Positions 14,689 through 21,116 are shown, counted from the first letter of the stretch. The stretch is DNA of 24,444 bases from an uncultured Oscillospiraceae bacterium (GCA_910586535.1 CAJUHS010000025.1:1-24444), one strand, 5' to 3'. A program made the numbers and translations. Notes: generated by a model not told the origin, from the letters alone.

Positions 14689-16482
14689 TTAGCCTCTCTT
14701 CTTAGCAACGATTGCAGCAGCAGCAAGAGCAACAGGAATTACTGCGAGAGCTACAGAAGCGTTACCTGTGGGAGGGTTAGTAACAACGGGAGCGGGCTCT
14801 TCGTCAACAACGGGAGCAGGCTCTTCGTCCTCGTCATCAACAACAGGATCTTCATCCTCGTCATCGATAGCGATATCCTCACCATCCTCGTCGTCGAGTG
14901 TGGAGTCGTCAACCTCAGCGCCTGCGTCAGCAGTTACATCGTCAGCTTCGCCTGCTGTGAGAACTACATCCATAGAATCCCAGAACCAGAGGTTAGAAGT
15001 AGCGAGCTTGAGGCTGTGGATATATGTTGCATAGTTGTTTGTTGTAGCAGCATTGTCCATGATAGCTTCCCAGTCAAAGCTGATGGAAGTCTTAGTCCAG
15101 TCAAAGTACTCAGTGTTGCTGAGGGACATTGTGTATGTCTCGTTTACAACAAGAGCGCCAGCGAAGAGGTTTGTTCCGCCCCAGTCATAGCCTGTGAAGC
15201 CGGAAGTCTCGGGAGCGTAAGCCCAGTCATAGGTGTGCTCGCCGAATGCTGTGTATGTGTCAACAGCATCCCACTCATCGTTGTATACAGCTGTAACCCA
15301 CTGGTTAGCACCAGCAGCCTTAATAGCTGCATCATAAGTTGCATAGAGGGAAGCGCCAAGTGTAGGATTGGTCTTAGAACCGGAAGCAAGAACATACTTA
15401 ACCTTGCTTGCAGCAGTGTTAAATGTGAATGTTACGCCCTCATAGTTCTCGATAGCGTCGTTAAGAACCGCACGTACGTTTACATAGTGCTTGTCAAAGT
15501 TGCTGCCGAGGAGGTTAGCGCTCTCAAGGTAATTGATGATATCAATGTTGTCATTGAGAGTTGTTCTGAAAGGAGCCTTGAACTTTGTAGCAGCTGTCAG
15601 TCCGGAGTAAGCAGCGTCACCCTTTGTGAATGTAGCGCCGTCATCTGTGCTGATTGAAAGAGCGATCTTGCCGGCATTGATAGCGCCGCCGATAGCACCG
15701 TTATCAGCAAAGTCAACATTCTTAAGTGTAGCAGTTACAGTGATGTTTGCAGGGTTAGCGCCTGTAGTAGCTTCAACGCCCTCAACGGGAGCTGTGTAAG
15801 CAACTACAACTGTATCGCCGTTAGCAGCAGTACCGTCTGTAATAACCTGAACAGTCTTGCCAGCAAGGAAATCGCCGTTCATAAGCTGCCAAGCAGCACC
15901 GTCATACTTAAGAGTATACTCGCCTGTTGCCATGCCGGCAAAATCAGCCAAATTAGCCTTTGTGCCTGCTACTGTAGCATCGTCAGCAGCAACTGTAACA
16001 GTCTTGGTCTCAATAGCAGCTGCAACTGCCTCTGTGCCTTCGGAAGCTGTGCCGCCGATAAGAGCAGGAGAACCGTCGTTAGTTGCCTTAACAGGGATTG
16101 TGATATCGTAATCACCGTTAGTATCGGTCCAGCCCATCATTGCATCAGTTACGGAGCTGTAGCCTTCAGACCACTGGTCGTGCTGGAAAGTAATGGGGTT
16201 GATAGCCTTGTTGGTATCAATGTACTGACCGCCTACAACAATCTTATCGTTGTAGCAGTTGCCGCTTGTTGTTCTAACTCTGAGGACAACGTTTGTGCCA
16301 GCCACAAGCTGAACGTTGGGGAATGTAGCTTTAATAGTTACGTTTGCGTTTGTCTGATTCTGAAGTGTAGCTGTGAGGTTGTAGTTAAGAGTCTTGCTCT
16401 CCACTGCGGAAACTGTAGTAGCCATTGCAGATACAGCTACTGCGCCTGCTGCGATTGCAGCGATTGTCTTTTTCATGTTCAT
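14689..16482 (-). CDS. Secreted cell-wall-anchored protein with NPPTG sorting signal
   Basis: This 597-residue protein begins MNMKKTIAAIAAGAVAVSAM, a clear signal peptide with cleavage near TVSA (about residue 26). The frame extends further upstream, but the start at 16482 is fixed by GGAGGA 8 bases before it. The body is Ala/Thr/Asp/Asn-rich, low in Cys and probably beta-rich, without a family I recognise. An acidic Asp/Glu/Pro/Val stalk follows at about 510-565 (repeats such as DDEDE and EEPAPVV). The end is a canonical anchor: NPPTG (569-573), a hydrophobic helix and KKRG. Sortase-attached proteins of Clostridia often use NPxTG rather than LPxTG. The gene has its own strong promoter, a leader of about 150 bases and two terminators, suggesting abundant monocistronic expression. 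Function unknown. Adhesion or S-layer-like coating is possible. Confidence 0.85.
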   Translation of the reverse strand: MNMKKTIAAIAAGAVAVSAMATTVSAVESKTLNYNLTATLQNQTNANVTIKATFPNVQLVAGTNVVLRVRTTSGNCYNDKIVVGGQYIDTNKAINPITFQHDQWSEGYSSVTDAMMGWTDTNGDYDITIPVKATNDGSPALIGGTASEGTEAVAAAIETKTVTVAADDATVAGTKANLADFAGMATGEYTLKYDGAAWQLMNGDFLAGKTVQVITDGTAANGDTVVVAYTAPVEGVEATTGANPANITVTATLKNVDFADNGAIGGAINAGKIALSISTDDGATFTKGDAAYSGLTAATKFKAPFRTTLNDNIDIINYLESANLLGSNFDKHYVNVRAVLNDAIENYEGVTFTFNTAASKVKYVLASGSKTNPTLGASLYATYDAAIKAAGANQWVTAVYNDEWDAVDTYTAFGEHTYDWAYAPETSGFTGYDWGGTNLFAGALVVNETYTMSLSNTEYFDWTKTSISFDWEAIMDNAATTNNYATYIHSLKLATSNLWFWDSMDVVLTAGEADDVTADAGAEVDDSTLDDEDGEDIAIDDEDEDPVVDDEDEEPAPVVDEEPAPVVTNPPTGNASVALAVIPVALAAAAIVAKKRG

Positions 16483-16641
16483 GAAAAATTTCCTCCTTGT
16501 TTTGTTTTGAATTTTTTCTTTATTTATTTCCATTATGGAATGGAAATCAAATAGGATTTCTGTGAAGCTTCGGTTTGTTCGGTACCCCCCTCGGAGAATC
16601 CCTCGGAGCGTTTCGGACTTGCCTCTGTCTATCACGCTATT

Positions 16642-16670
16642 ATTCTAACATTTCAAGCGAAAAGTGTCAA
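16642..16670 (-). promoter_or_regulatory. Promoter of the surface-protein gene
   Basis: On the minus strand TTGACA (16670-16665) and TAGAAT (16647-16642) have a 17-base spacer. The leader from about 16635 to the ATG at 16482 is around 150 bases, with GGAGGA at its end. Confidence 0.75.
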
Positions 16671-16820
16671 TGTACAGCTCCAACAAATTTTAGATTTATT
16701 TTTCGTCTGATGTGTACACTTTTCACTAAAAATCGTAGCTTTTTCAAAAAAACGCGAAAAAAGGCGGTAACAGATTTGCAATAATCGTAACGATTTTGTA
16801 ATAATCCCGCCCGGGAGAGG

Positions 16821-16951
16821 GGTGTACTATATATAATTTTACACCGATGACAAAGCCGCTTATACGCATTTTTAGCGTAAACCATTCTTGCCAAAAGCCG
16901 TCTATACTTAAATATATGTGTTATTATAGCATAGTATGAAAAATTTGTCAA
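16821..16951. pseudogene. Decayed leftmost toxin-antitoxin unit (unit 0)
   Basis: Bases 16821-16860 align with the antisense start region of unit 1 (16986-17027). Both share GGTGTA(TA)CT, the run of TA, CACCGA(tg)ACAA and a GC-rich GCCGCT/GCGGCT block, but unit 0 has no usable -35 element. At the other end, 16923-16951 retains a perfect leftward toxin-type promoter. Between them there is only about 60 bases, with no toxin frame and no terminator hairpin. This looks like a unit that lost its centre. The alignment is by eye. Confidence 0.45.
16923..16951 (-). promoter_or_regulatory. Orphan leftward promoter of unit 0
   Basis: On the minus strand TTGACA (16951-16946), 17 bases, TATAAT (16928-16923). 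It is nearly identical to the two toxin promoters further right, including the shared AATTTTTCATA spacer start. No toxin lies downstream. A transcript would run toward the surface-protein promoter. Confidence 0.7.
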
Positions 16952-16966
16952 TATTGGCAAAGCCGC

Positions 16967-16995
16967 TTGACAAAATCGGTTTACAGGTGTATACT
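16967..16995 (+). promoter_or_regulatory. Promoter of antisense RNA 1
   Basis: TTGACA (16967-16972), a 17-base spacer and TATACT (16990-16995). It stands back to back with the orphan leftward promoter, with 15 bases between their -35 boxes. Confidence 0.8.
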
Positions 16996-17002
16996 GTATA
17001 TA

Positions 17003-17092
17003 TAAAAGGGCGCACCGACAAGCGGCTGCTCCCCAAGGTTAAATAATGATGAAAATAACCGTCAGACCTGGGAAGTTTGGGCGGTTATTTTT
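17003..17092 (+). ncRNA. Antisense antitoxin RNA 1 (RatA-like arrangement)
   Basis: A predicted RNA of about 90 bases runs from the promoter at 16967-16995 to the hairpin terminator at 17052-17092. No ribosome site with a frame is present. It is transcribed toward toxin gene 1, and its 3' portion overlaps the 3' end of the toxin mRNA, as in the TxpA/RatA type I pair of Bacillus. Its 5' end (GCGCACC...GCGGCTGCTCCCC) repeats the 5' end of the toxin mRNA in the same sense, not as its complement. Confidence 0.65.
17052..17092. terminator. Bidirectional terminator between antisense RNA 1 and toxin 1
   Basis: A 10-base perfect stem, AAAATAACCG / CGGTTATTTT, with a 20-base loop. T-rich flanks on both strands allow it to end the rightward antisense RNA and the leftward toxin mRNA. 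This gives about 40 bases of mutual 3' complementarity. Confidence 0.8.
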
Positions 17093-17100
17093 GTCCCTTG

Positions 17101-17205
17101 TTACTTATGTCGCTTGCCGTTAAATACAAGATAACAAAGGGTGACAACTGCTGTCAACATAAGTACGAACTGTACCAGATCAGATAAACTGACATATGTA
17201 CCCAT
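17101..17205 (-). CDS. Holin-like type I toxin 1 (34 residues)
   Basis: A 34-residue peptide starting MGTYVSLSDLVQFVLMLTAV, continuing through a hydrophobic TLCYLVF stretch and ending in a basic NGKRHK tail. One membrane helix (about residues 10-28) with a short polar N-terminus and positive C-terminus is the profile of the TxpA/BsrG and putative holin-like toxin (Hol-Tox) peptides of Firmicutes, which often begin M(x)TYxxL. Such peptides damage or depolarise the membrane when overproduced. It has a perfect-consensus promoter, AAAGGGGG as ribosome site held in a hairpin, and a convergent antisense RNA. It falls below the length cutoff of most gene callers. Confidence 0.8.
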   Translation of the reverse strand: MGTYVSLSDLVQFVLMLTAVVTLCYLVFNGKRHK

Positions 17206-17216
17206 AGTTATCAATC

Positions 17217-17241
17217 CCCCTTTCTTATGAATAAAAAGGGG
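17217..17241 (-). promoter_or_regulatory. Hairpin sequestering the ribosome site of toxin 1
   Basis: In the toxin mRNA CCCCTTT (17241-17235) can pair perfectly with AAAGGGG (17223-17217) across an 11-base loop. The second arm is the Shine-Dalgarno sequence for the ATG at 17205. Low basal translation until refolding or processing is a known trait of type I toxin mRNAs. Confidence 0.65.
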
Positions 17242-17272
17242 AACAGCCGCCAGCCTGTGGTGCGCTTCAAGT

Positions 17273-17301
17273 ATTATATCACTCTATGAAAAATTTGTCA
17301 A
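17273..17301 (-). promoter_or_regulatory. Promoter of toxin 1
   Basis: Minus strand TTGACA (17301-17296), 17 bases, TATAAT (17278-17273): a full consensus promoter. Transcription should start near 17266, at the outer edge of the right inverted repeat. Confidence 0.85.
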
Positions 17302-17316
17302 TATTGGCAAAGTCTC

Positions 17317-17345
17317 TTGACAAAATCAGTTTGCAGGGGTATACT
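17317..17345 (+). promoter_or_regulatory. Promoter of antisense RNA 2
   Basis: TTGACA (17317-17322), 17-base spacer, TATACT (17340-17345). It is nearly identical to the promoter of antisense RNA 1 and stands back to back with the toxin 1 promoter, 15 bases apart. Confidence 0.8.
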
Positions 17346-17352
17346 GTATATA

Positions 17353-17436
17353 TATAAGGGCGCACCGACAAGCGGCTGTTCCCATTGATGTTTTTTGGAT
17401 TAAACCGCCGAACTTCTCAGGGGACGGCGGTTTTTT
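17353..17436 (+). ncRNA. Antisense antitoxin RNA 2
   Basis: A predicted RNA of about 85 bases from the promoter at 17317-17345 to the terminator at 17402-17436, converging on toxin gene 2. Its 5' part (GCGCACCGACAAGCGGCTG) is identical to antisense RNA 1 over that stretch. The terminator stem and loop are quite different, so each RNA could be specific for its own toxin mRNA through the 3' overlap. Confidence 0.65.
17402..17436 (+). terminator. Terminator of antisense RNA 2
   Basis: A 9-base stem AAACCGCCG / CGGCGGTTT with a 14-base loop, followed by a run of T. On the opposite strand the same hairpin ends in TTTAATC, so it may also stop the toxin 2 mRNA, less efficiently. Confidence 0.8.
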
Positions 17437-17445
17437 CTGTCTTCC

Positions 17446-17541
17446 TTATTTCTTGCGGAAAAAGTTCGCTATTTCAAGAATAAGGGAGATAATAGCAGTC
17501 AACATAGTGACAAAGATAAACATGTCAGAATATGTAACCAT
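17446..17541 (-). CDS. Holin-like type I toxin 2 (31 residues)
   Basis: A 31-residue peptide beginning MVTYSDMFIFVTMLTAIISL and ending in a basic FFRKK tail after LILEIAN. Residues 8-24 form a single membrane helix. The shared xTY start, the MLTA motif in the helix and the basic end show homology to toxin 1 despite low overall identity. AAAGGGGG lies 9 bases before the ATG and is paired in a hairpin. It is probably a membrane-active type I toxin silenced by antisense RNA 2. The identity gap between toxins 1 and 2, against near-identical promoters, suggests selection for different specificity. Too short for routine gene calling. Confidence 0.8.
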   Translation of the reverse strand: MVTYSDMFIFVTMLTAIISLILEIANFFRKK

Positions 17542-17551
17542 ATTACCAAGC

Positions 17552-17571
17552 CCCCTTTCGTTAAAAAGGGG
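17552..17571 (-). promoter_or_regulatory. Hairpin sequestering the ribosome site of toxin 2
   Basis: CCCCTTT (17571-17565) pairs perfectly with AAAGGGG (17558-17552) across a 6-base loop, burying the Shine-Dalgarno sequence. Both arms match toxin 1 while the loop differs, which supports conservation of the pairing. Confidence 0.65.
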
Positions 17572-17602
17572 AACAACCGCCAACCTGTGGTGCGCTGCAA
17601 GT

Positions 17603-17631
17603 ATTATATCATTTCATGAAAAACTTGTCAA
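17603..17631 (-). promoter_or_regulatory. Promoter of toxin 2
   Basis: Minus strand TTGACA (17631-17626), 17 bases, TATAAT (17608-17603). It begins only a few bases from the terminator of the upstream ligase-like gene. Confidence 0.85.
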
Positions 17632-17638
17632 TATTTAA

Positions 17639-17666
17639 GCCGTCCCGGCTGTGGGGACGGCTTTTT
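17639..17666. terminator. Terminator of the O-antigen-ligase-like gene
   Basis: GCCGTCCC / GGGACGGC with a 7-base loop lies just past the gene's stop codon. In the gene's direction it is followed by TTAAATATT, a modest U-tract. On the plus strand it is followed by TTTTT, a stronger one. It therefore insulates the toxin array on its right side in both directions. Confidence 0.7.
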
Positions 17667-17671
17667 GCGTT

Positions 17672-19117
17672 CTATTGCTTTTTCTGTTTTTCGGACGAAT
17701 ACGGCTTGTCGGCGGCGAACTCCGACCATGACATGCCAAGAAGCAGCCAGAAAAACGGAGCGACAGTAACCGCGCTCGCGCTGAAAAACGCCTGAACCGA
17801 ATACGCTGTCACAGCCGCCAGAAGCGCGGGACGGAACCATTTTTCCCTGTCGGAAGCAAATTCGCGCACGTCCCTGAAAAGTCTGACAAGACTTGCTCCA
17901 AGAAGCGCTATGTACACCGCCAGCGAGGGTATACCCCTCGTTGCCGCAATGTAAAGGTACTCGTTGTAGCTTCGGTCAATACTGTCGACCGCAAGCTCCG
18001 CGGCTGCCATCTGGTACTTTGCCATAAGATCGGGACCTGTTCCGAGGATCGGATGATCCTTTATCATTATAAAGCTTCTTTCCGCACCTATTTTCCACAG
18101 AGAATCATAATTCACAGGAGACGGACCGCTGGTTATATAGAGACGGTAAAAGCAGTCCGTATAGGCTATAGCCTTGTCCCTGAGCCATATTCCCTGAAAC
18201 GCCAGAACGAGCCCCAATACGGCGGCTATTCCAATAATCATTGCCGCAAGCCTTTTGCGGGAGCTTTTCAGCGCGCCCTCCTCAAAGACCGTCCCGCTTT
18301 TTCCCGCGGTAAATTCAACTGCCGTCAGTATCACGAACACCGAACCTATTCCTATAAGAGGTATTACCGAGGACGTAAAAAGTCCCGTCATAAAAAAGAA
18401 CACCGCCGATACGCCGTAAATCCTTGCACGGACAATATTTTTTTCGTACATTGCCCCCGCCGCCGCGATACCCGTTGCAACAGTAAGAAACGAGCCGTAA
18501 AATATGGGACTGTCGGAAAGTCCGCTTGAAAGGTGCACATCTTTTAAAAGTACCAAAGCGGGCAGCTTTCTGAAGTCCGAGGGAAATCCCCATGGTATGT
18601 GCTGCATTACCGCCACAACTCCCTGAACGACACCCGCGCCGACCAGTATGTCAAAAATGATTTTAACGGATCTCCTGCTCATTACAGCAGCTGCAAGCAG
18701 GAATATGCCGAAATATGCAAGCAGGGCAAGAAGTCCCTCATATCTGCCGGTCTCGCCCAGCAAAGCGGTATTTACCGCGTCTGGATACTCGCCGCTGTTC
18801 AGCACCACCCTGTAGTAGGACGCGAGCGCCAGTACCGCAAGTCCGAAAATAAGATAAGCGCAGGGATAGTCCCTGATACGGATATCCTTCCTCAGCAGCA
18901 GTACTATATAAAAAAGTATGCAGGAAAAACCTGTTGCATAGAGAAAAGCTCCCAGAAGCGCGCTTGTTCCCGGCACGGCAGTTATAAATATCCCGCCGAG
19001 CAGCGGTACTATAACGCAGGCGCACAAAATTCCCGTGACCCATTTCCTCACCGTGCTTTTGCTCATATTCAGTATGAAATTGGATTTTTCGGTAGTGCCG
19101 AAGATCGTTTTTGGCAT
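17672..19117 (-). CDS. O-antigen ligase / polymerase-like (Wzy_C) membrane protein
   Basis: This 481-residue protein has about 11-12 hydrophobic segments. The periplasmic-loop signature of the O-antigen ligase/polymerase superfamily (PF04932) appears at about 350-395: MIKDHPILGTGPDLM, then DRSYNEYLYIAATRGIPSLA. In many members the second block has His-Asn, and here Tyr-Asn is seen. Family proteins join or polymerise lipid-linked glycans, so in a Gram-positive cell this probably serves capsule, exopolysaccharide or wall-glycan assembly. AAGGAGG precedes the ATG by about 6 bases. It is downstream of rny on the same strand, separated by a hairpin. No other polysaccharide genes are near, so its substrate is unknown. 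Confidence 0.85.
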   Translation of the reverse strand: MPKTIFGTTEKSNFILNMSKSTVRKWVTGILCACVIVPLLGGIFITAVPGTSALLGAFLYATGFSCILFYIVLLLRKDIRIRDYPCAYLIFGLAVLALASYYRVVLNSGEYPDAVNTALLGETGRYEGLLALLAYFGIFLLAAAVMSRRSVKIIFDILVGAGVVQGVVAVMQHIPWGFPSDFRKLPALVLLKDVHLSSGLSDSPIFYGSFLTVATGIAAAGAMYEKNIVRARIYGVSAVFFFMTGLFTSSVIPLIGIGSVFVILTAVEFTAGKSGTVFEEGALKSSRKRLAAMIIGIAAVLGLVLAFQGIWLRDKAIAYTDCFYRLYITSGPSPVNYDSLWKIGAERSFIMIKDHPILGTGPDLMAKYQMAAAELAVDSIDRSYNEYLYIAATRGIPSLAVYIALLGASLVRLFRDVREFASDREKWFRPALLAAVTAYSVQAFFSASAVTVAPFFWLLLGMSWSEFAADKPYSSEKQKKQ

Positions 19118-19139
19118 ATAGATCCTCCTTTTAGAAATT

Positions 19140-19174
19140 AGAGGATAGAGATTTGGAATAAAACTCTATCCTCT
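19140..19174 (-). terminator. Inverted repeat between rny and the ligase-like gene
   Basis: A perfect 11-base stem AGAGGATAGAG / CTCTATCCTCT with a 13-base loop lies 20 bases after the rny stop. On the minus strand it is followed by AATTTCTAAAA, a poor U-tract. It may be a weak terminator or a processing site allowing partial read-through. Confidence 0.5.
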
Positions 19175-19193
19175 ATCTTCTATTCTCTGTTTA

Positions 19194-20747
19194 CTATTTC
19201 GCGTACTCTACCGCGCGGCTTTCCCTGATAAGATTTATCTTAATCTGACCGGGGTAATCCATCTCGTTTTCAATTCGCTGAGCTATCTCGCGCGCCACAA
19301 TGGTCATCTTCTCGTCGTTTATCTTGTCCGGGAATACCATTATGCGCACCTCGCGTCCCGCCTGAATGGCAAAGGATTTTTCAACTCCGTCGTAGGAAGT
19401 GCATATCTCTTCCAGCTTCTGAAGACGCTTGATGTAGTTTTCGTAATTCTCGCTTCTCGCACCGGGTCTTGCGGCGGAAATAGCGTCCGCAGCCTGTACC
19501 AGCGTAGCCACAACGGTTTTCGCCTCAACATCCCCGTGATGAGCCTCTATGGCATGGATAACGTCGGCGTTCTCTTTGTACTTGCGGCAAACGTCCACGC
19601 CTATTTGAACGTGAGAACCCTCTATCTCATAGCTGAGAGCCTTGCCCACATCGTGGAGAAGTCCCGCGCGGCGCGCAAGATTAGCGTCCACGCCAAGCTC
19701 GGAGGCCATGATTCCCGCAAGGTGAGCCACCTCAATGGAGTGATTGAGAACGTTCTGACGGTAAGAAGTGCGGTAATGAAGCCGTCCGATAAGGCGGACA
19801 AGCTCGTGGTTAAGGCCGTGCACATTGGTCTCCAGAACGGCTCTTTCGCCCTCCTGCTTGATTTTGTGCTCAACCTCGCGGCGGGCCTTGTCAACCATTT
19901 CCTCAATGCGGGAAGGGTGTATGCGTCCGTCGGCGATAAGCTTTTCGAGAGCTATCCTCGCAACCTCGCGCCTTGCCTGATCGAAGCAGGACAGGGTGAT
20001 CGCCTCGGGAGTGTCGTCTATAATAAGGTCAACGCCCGTAAGAGTTTCAAGGGTACGTATATTCCGTCCCTCTCGGCCGATAATGCGTCCCTTCATTTCA
20101 TCGTTTGGAAGCGGCACTACCGAAACAGCGGTCTCGGAAACCTGATCGGCAGCGCACTTGGACACCGCAAGGGAAATAAGGTCTCTCGCCCTTTCCTCGC
20201 ATTCGTCCTTCAGCTGTGTCTCGTACTGCTGTATTTTCAAAGCCTTGTCGTGGACAAGGTCGTTTTCCAGCATTGAAAGCAGGTGCTCCTTGGCCTGATC
20301 CATTGTAAACTGCGAAATTTTTTCCAGTATCTCCATCTGGGACTTTTTGATCTTGTCTGCTTCTTCAAGCTTTTCCTCAGCCTGTTTGAGTTTTTTCTGC
20401 AAAAGCTCGTCTTTCTTTTCTATATTGTCGCTTTTTTTATCGAGGTTTTCCTCTTTCTGCTGGATACGTCTCTCCTGGCGGGACATATCGTTTCTGCGCT
20501 CCTTAATCTCTTTTTCCAACTCGGAGCGGCTTTTATGGATCTCGTCTTTAGCTTCCACAAGAGCTATTTTTTTCTTGTTTTCGGCTTCCTTTTTAGCGTC
20601 CTCGATAATTCTTTCGGCTTCCTTTTCTGCGGAACCGATAGCGGATTCAGCCTGCTGCTTACGGTAATTTACACCGACTTTGAACATAACGAAGCCGGAA
20701 GCCGCCGCGCCGACAATGAACGCTATAATTCCTATTATGAATTCCAA
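19194..20747 (-). CDS. rny: Ribonuclease Y
   Basis: A 517-residue membrane-anchored endoribonuclease that initiates mRNA decay in Firmicutes and other RNase Y-containing bacteria. In order: an N-terminal membrane helix (about 3-25), a long charged coiled coil (about 30-200), a KH RNA-binding domain with GRIIGREGRN at 220-229, and an HD phosphohydrolase domain with catalytic LLHDVGKA (His365, Asp366). Length is typical. Translation most likely starts at TTG 20747, 8 bases after GGAGG. A nearby ATG (20752) is out of frame and would make only five codons. The leader upstream is long. RNase Y is known to process regulatory RNAs, so it could act on the toxin-antitoxin RNAs encoded about 1.6 kb away, but adjacency alone does not show this. 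Confidence 0.97.
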   Translation of the reverse strand: MEFIIGIIAFIVGAAASGFVMFKVGVNYRKQQAESAIGSAEKEAERIIEDAKKEAENKKKIALVEAKDEIHKSRSELEKEIKERRNDMSRQERRIQQKEENLDKKSDNIEKKDELLQKKLKQAEEKLEEADKIKKSQMEILEKISQFTMDQAKEHLLSMLENDLVHDKALKIQQYETQLKDECEERARDLISLAVSKCAADQVSETAVSVVPLPNDEMKGRIIGREGRNIRTLETLTGVDLIIDDTPEAITLSCFDQARREVARIALEKLIADGRIHPSRIEEMVDKARREVEHKIKQEGERAVLETNVHGLNHELVRLIGRLHYRTSYRQNVLNHSIEVAHLAGIMASELGVDANLARRAGLLHDVGKALSYEIEGSHVQIGVDVCRKYKENADVIHAIEAHHGDVEAKTVVATLVQAADAISAARPGARSENYENYIKRLQKLEEICTSYDGVEKSFAIQAGREVRIMVFPDKINDEKMTIVAREIAQRIENEMDYPGQIKINLIRESRAVEYAK

Positions 20748-20760
20748 CCCATTTACCTCC

Positions 20761-21116
20761 TTTATAGTATTTCCCCAAGGAGAATAAAGGTTTTCACTAT
20801 ATAAATTGTAATACAGAACTGCGTAAACCGGGAGGAGAAAAGCTCCGCCCGCACCTGTCCGATATTGCTGAACGCCGCGCCCCGGCAGTAAGCTTTGGGA
20901 CGCCGCTTGTAAATACGGAAAAATACCCGCAGTATTCTCCCGAAAAATAACATGCCGGAAAAATACTTTGAGTAAAACGAACTTATCCGTTTATAATAAT
21001 ATATGAAAACCTTCTATTCGCCATAGAAGAAAGAAAAAAATTGAACAGCAATTTATTTGCAAGGCTGCGGGATACTCCCGAACCCATTTAATTAAATACA
21101 TTGCATTCATTTTATT
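20761..21116 (-). promoter_or_regulatory. Long untranslated leader of rny
   Basis: About 350 bases separate the rny promoter from its ribosome site. The leader contains several possible hairpins, including GGGAGTATCCC near 21067-21078 and GGAGCTTTTCTCC near 20832-20846. No known riboswitch or 6S RNA structure was recognised, and no reading frame has a good ribosome site. rny mRNA is autoregulated in some bacteria, so a structured leader would be plausible. Confidence 0.4.

Larger units (their letters stand above)
17010..17265. repeat. Inverted repeats bounding toxin cassette 1
   Basis: The left arm 17010-17034 (GCGCACC, GACAA, then GCGGCTGCTCCCC) is matched in inverted orientation by the right arm 17238-17265 (GGGGAACAGCCGCC, AGCCTGTG, then GTGCGC). 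They enclose the terminator, toxin frame and 5' untranslated region. Because one promoter reads inward from each side, both RNAs start with nearly the same sequence. Confidence 0.75.
17360..17595. repeat. Inverted repeats bounding toxin cassette 2
   Basis: The left arm 17360-17383 (GCGCACC, GACAA, then GCGGCTGTTCCC) is mirrored by the right arm 17568-17595 (GGGGAACAACCGCC to GGTGCGC). The layout matches cassette 1, with two A/G differences in the right arm. Confidence 0.75.
16936..17631. repeat. Tandem repeat array of toxin-antitoxin units
   Basis: The block starting ATGAAAAATTTGTCAATATT begins at 16936 and again at 17286. A shorter version (ATGAAAAACTTGTCAATATT) begins at 17616, giving repeat periods of 350 and 330 bases. 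The first 100 bases of units 1 and 2 differ at only a few positions, while the toxin frames and terminator loops are strongly diverged. The third copy stops after the toxin-promoter -35 and runs into the terminator of the neighbouring gene. Confidence 0.85.

Noticed and set aside
16667..16960. A 97-codon minus-strand frame downstream of the orphan promoter
   Set aside because: The translation is a basic, low-complexity string without a ribosome site. It runs through promoter elements and the decayed unit. I treat the region as non-coding.
16936..17631. Repeats considered as a CRISPR array or IS remnant
   Set aside because: Repeat periods of 330-350 bases with promoters and small frames inside do not fit CRISPR. 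There is no transposase, and I saw no target-site duplication. Toxin-antitoxin units explain the structure.
20762..20953. A 63-codon minus-strand frame ending just before the rny ribosome site
   Set aside because: The position is suggestive of a leader peptide, but its ATG has no Shine-Dalgarno sequence and the composition looks random. The five-codon ATG frame at 20752 was rejected as well, because its spacing to the ribosome site is too short.
20761..21116. Possible 6S RNA or riboswitch in the rny leader
   Set aside because: Some hairpins exist, but I could not find the closed long-duplex layout of 6S RNA or any known aptamer motif. Kept only as an unexplained leader.
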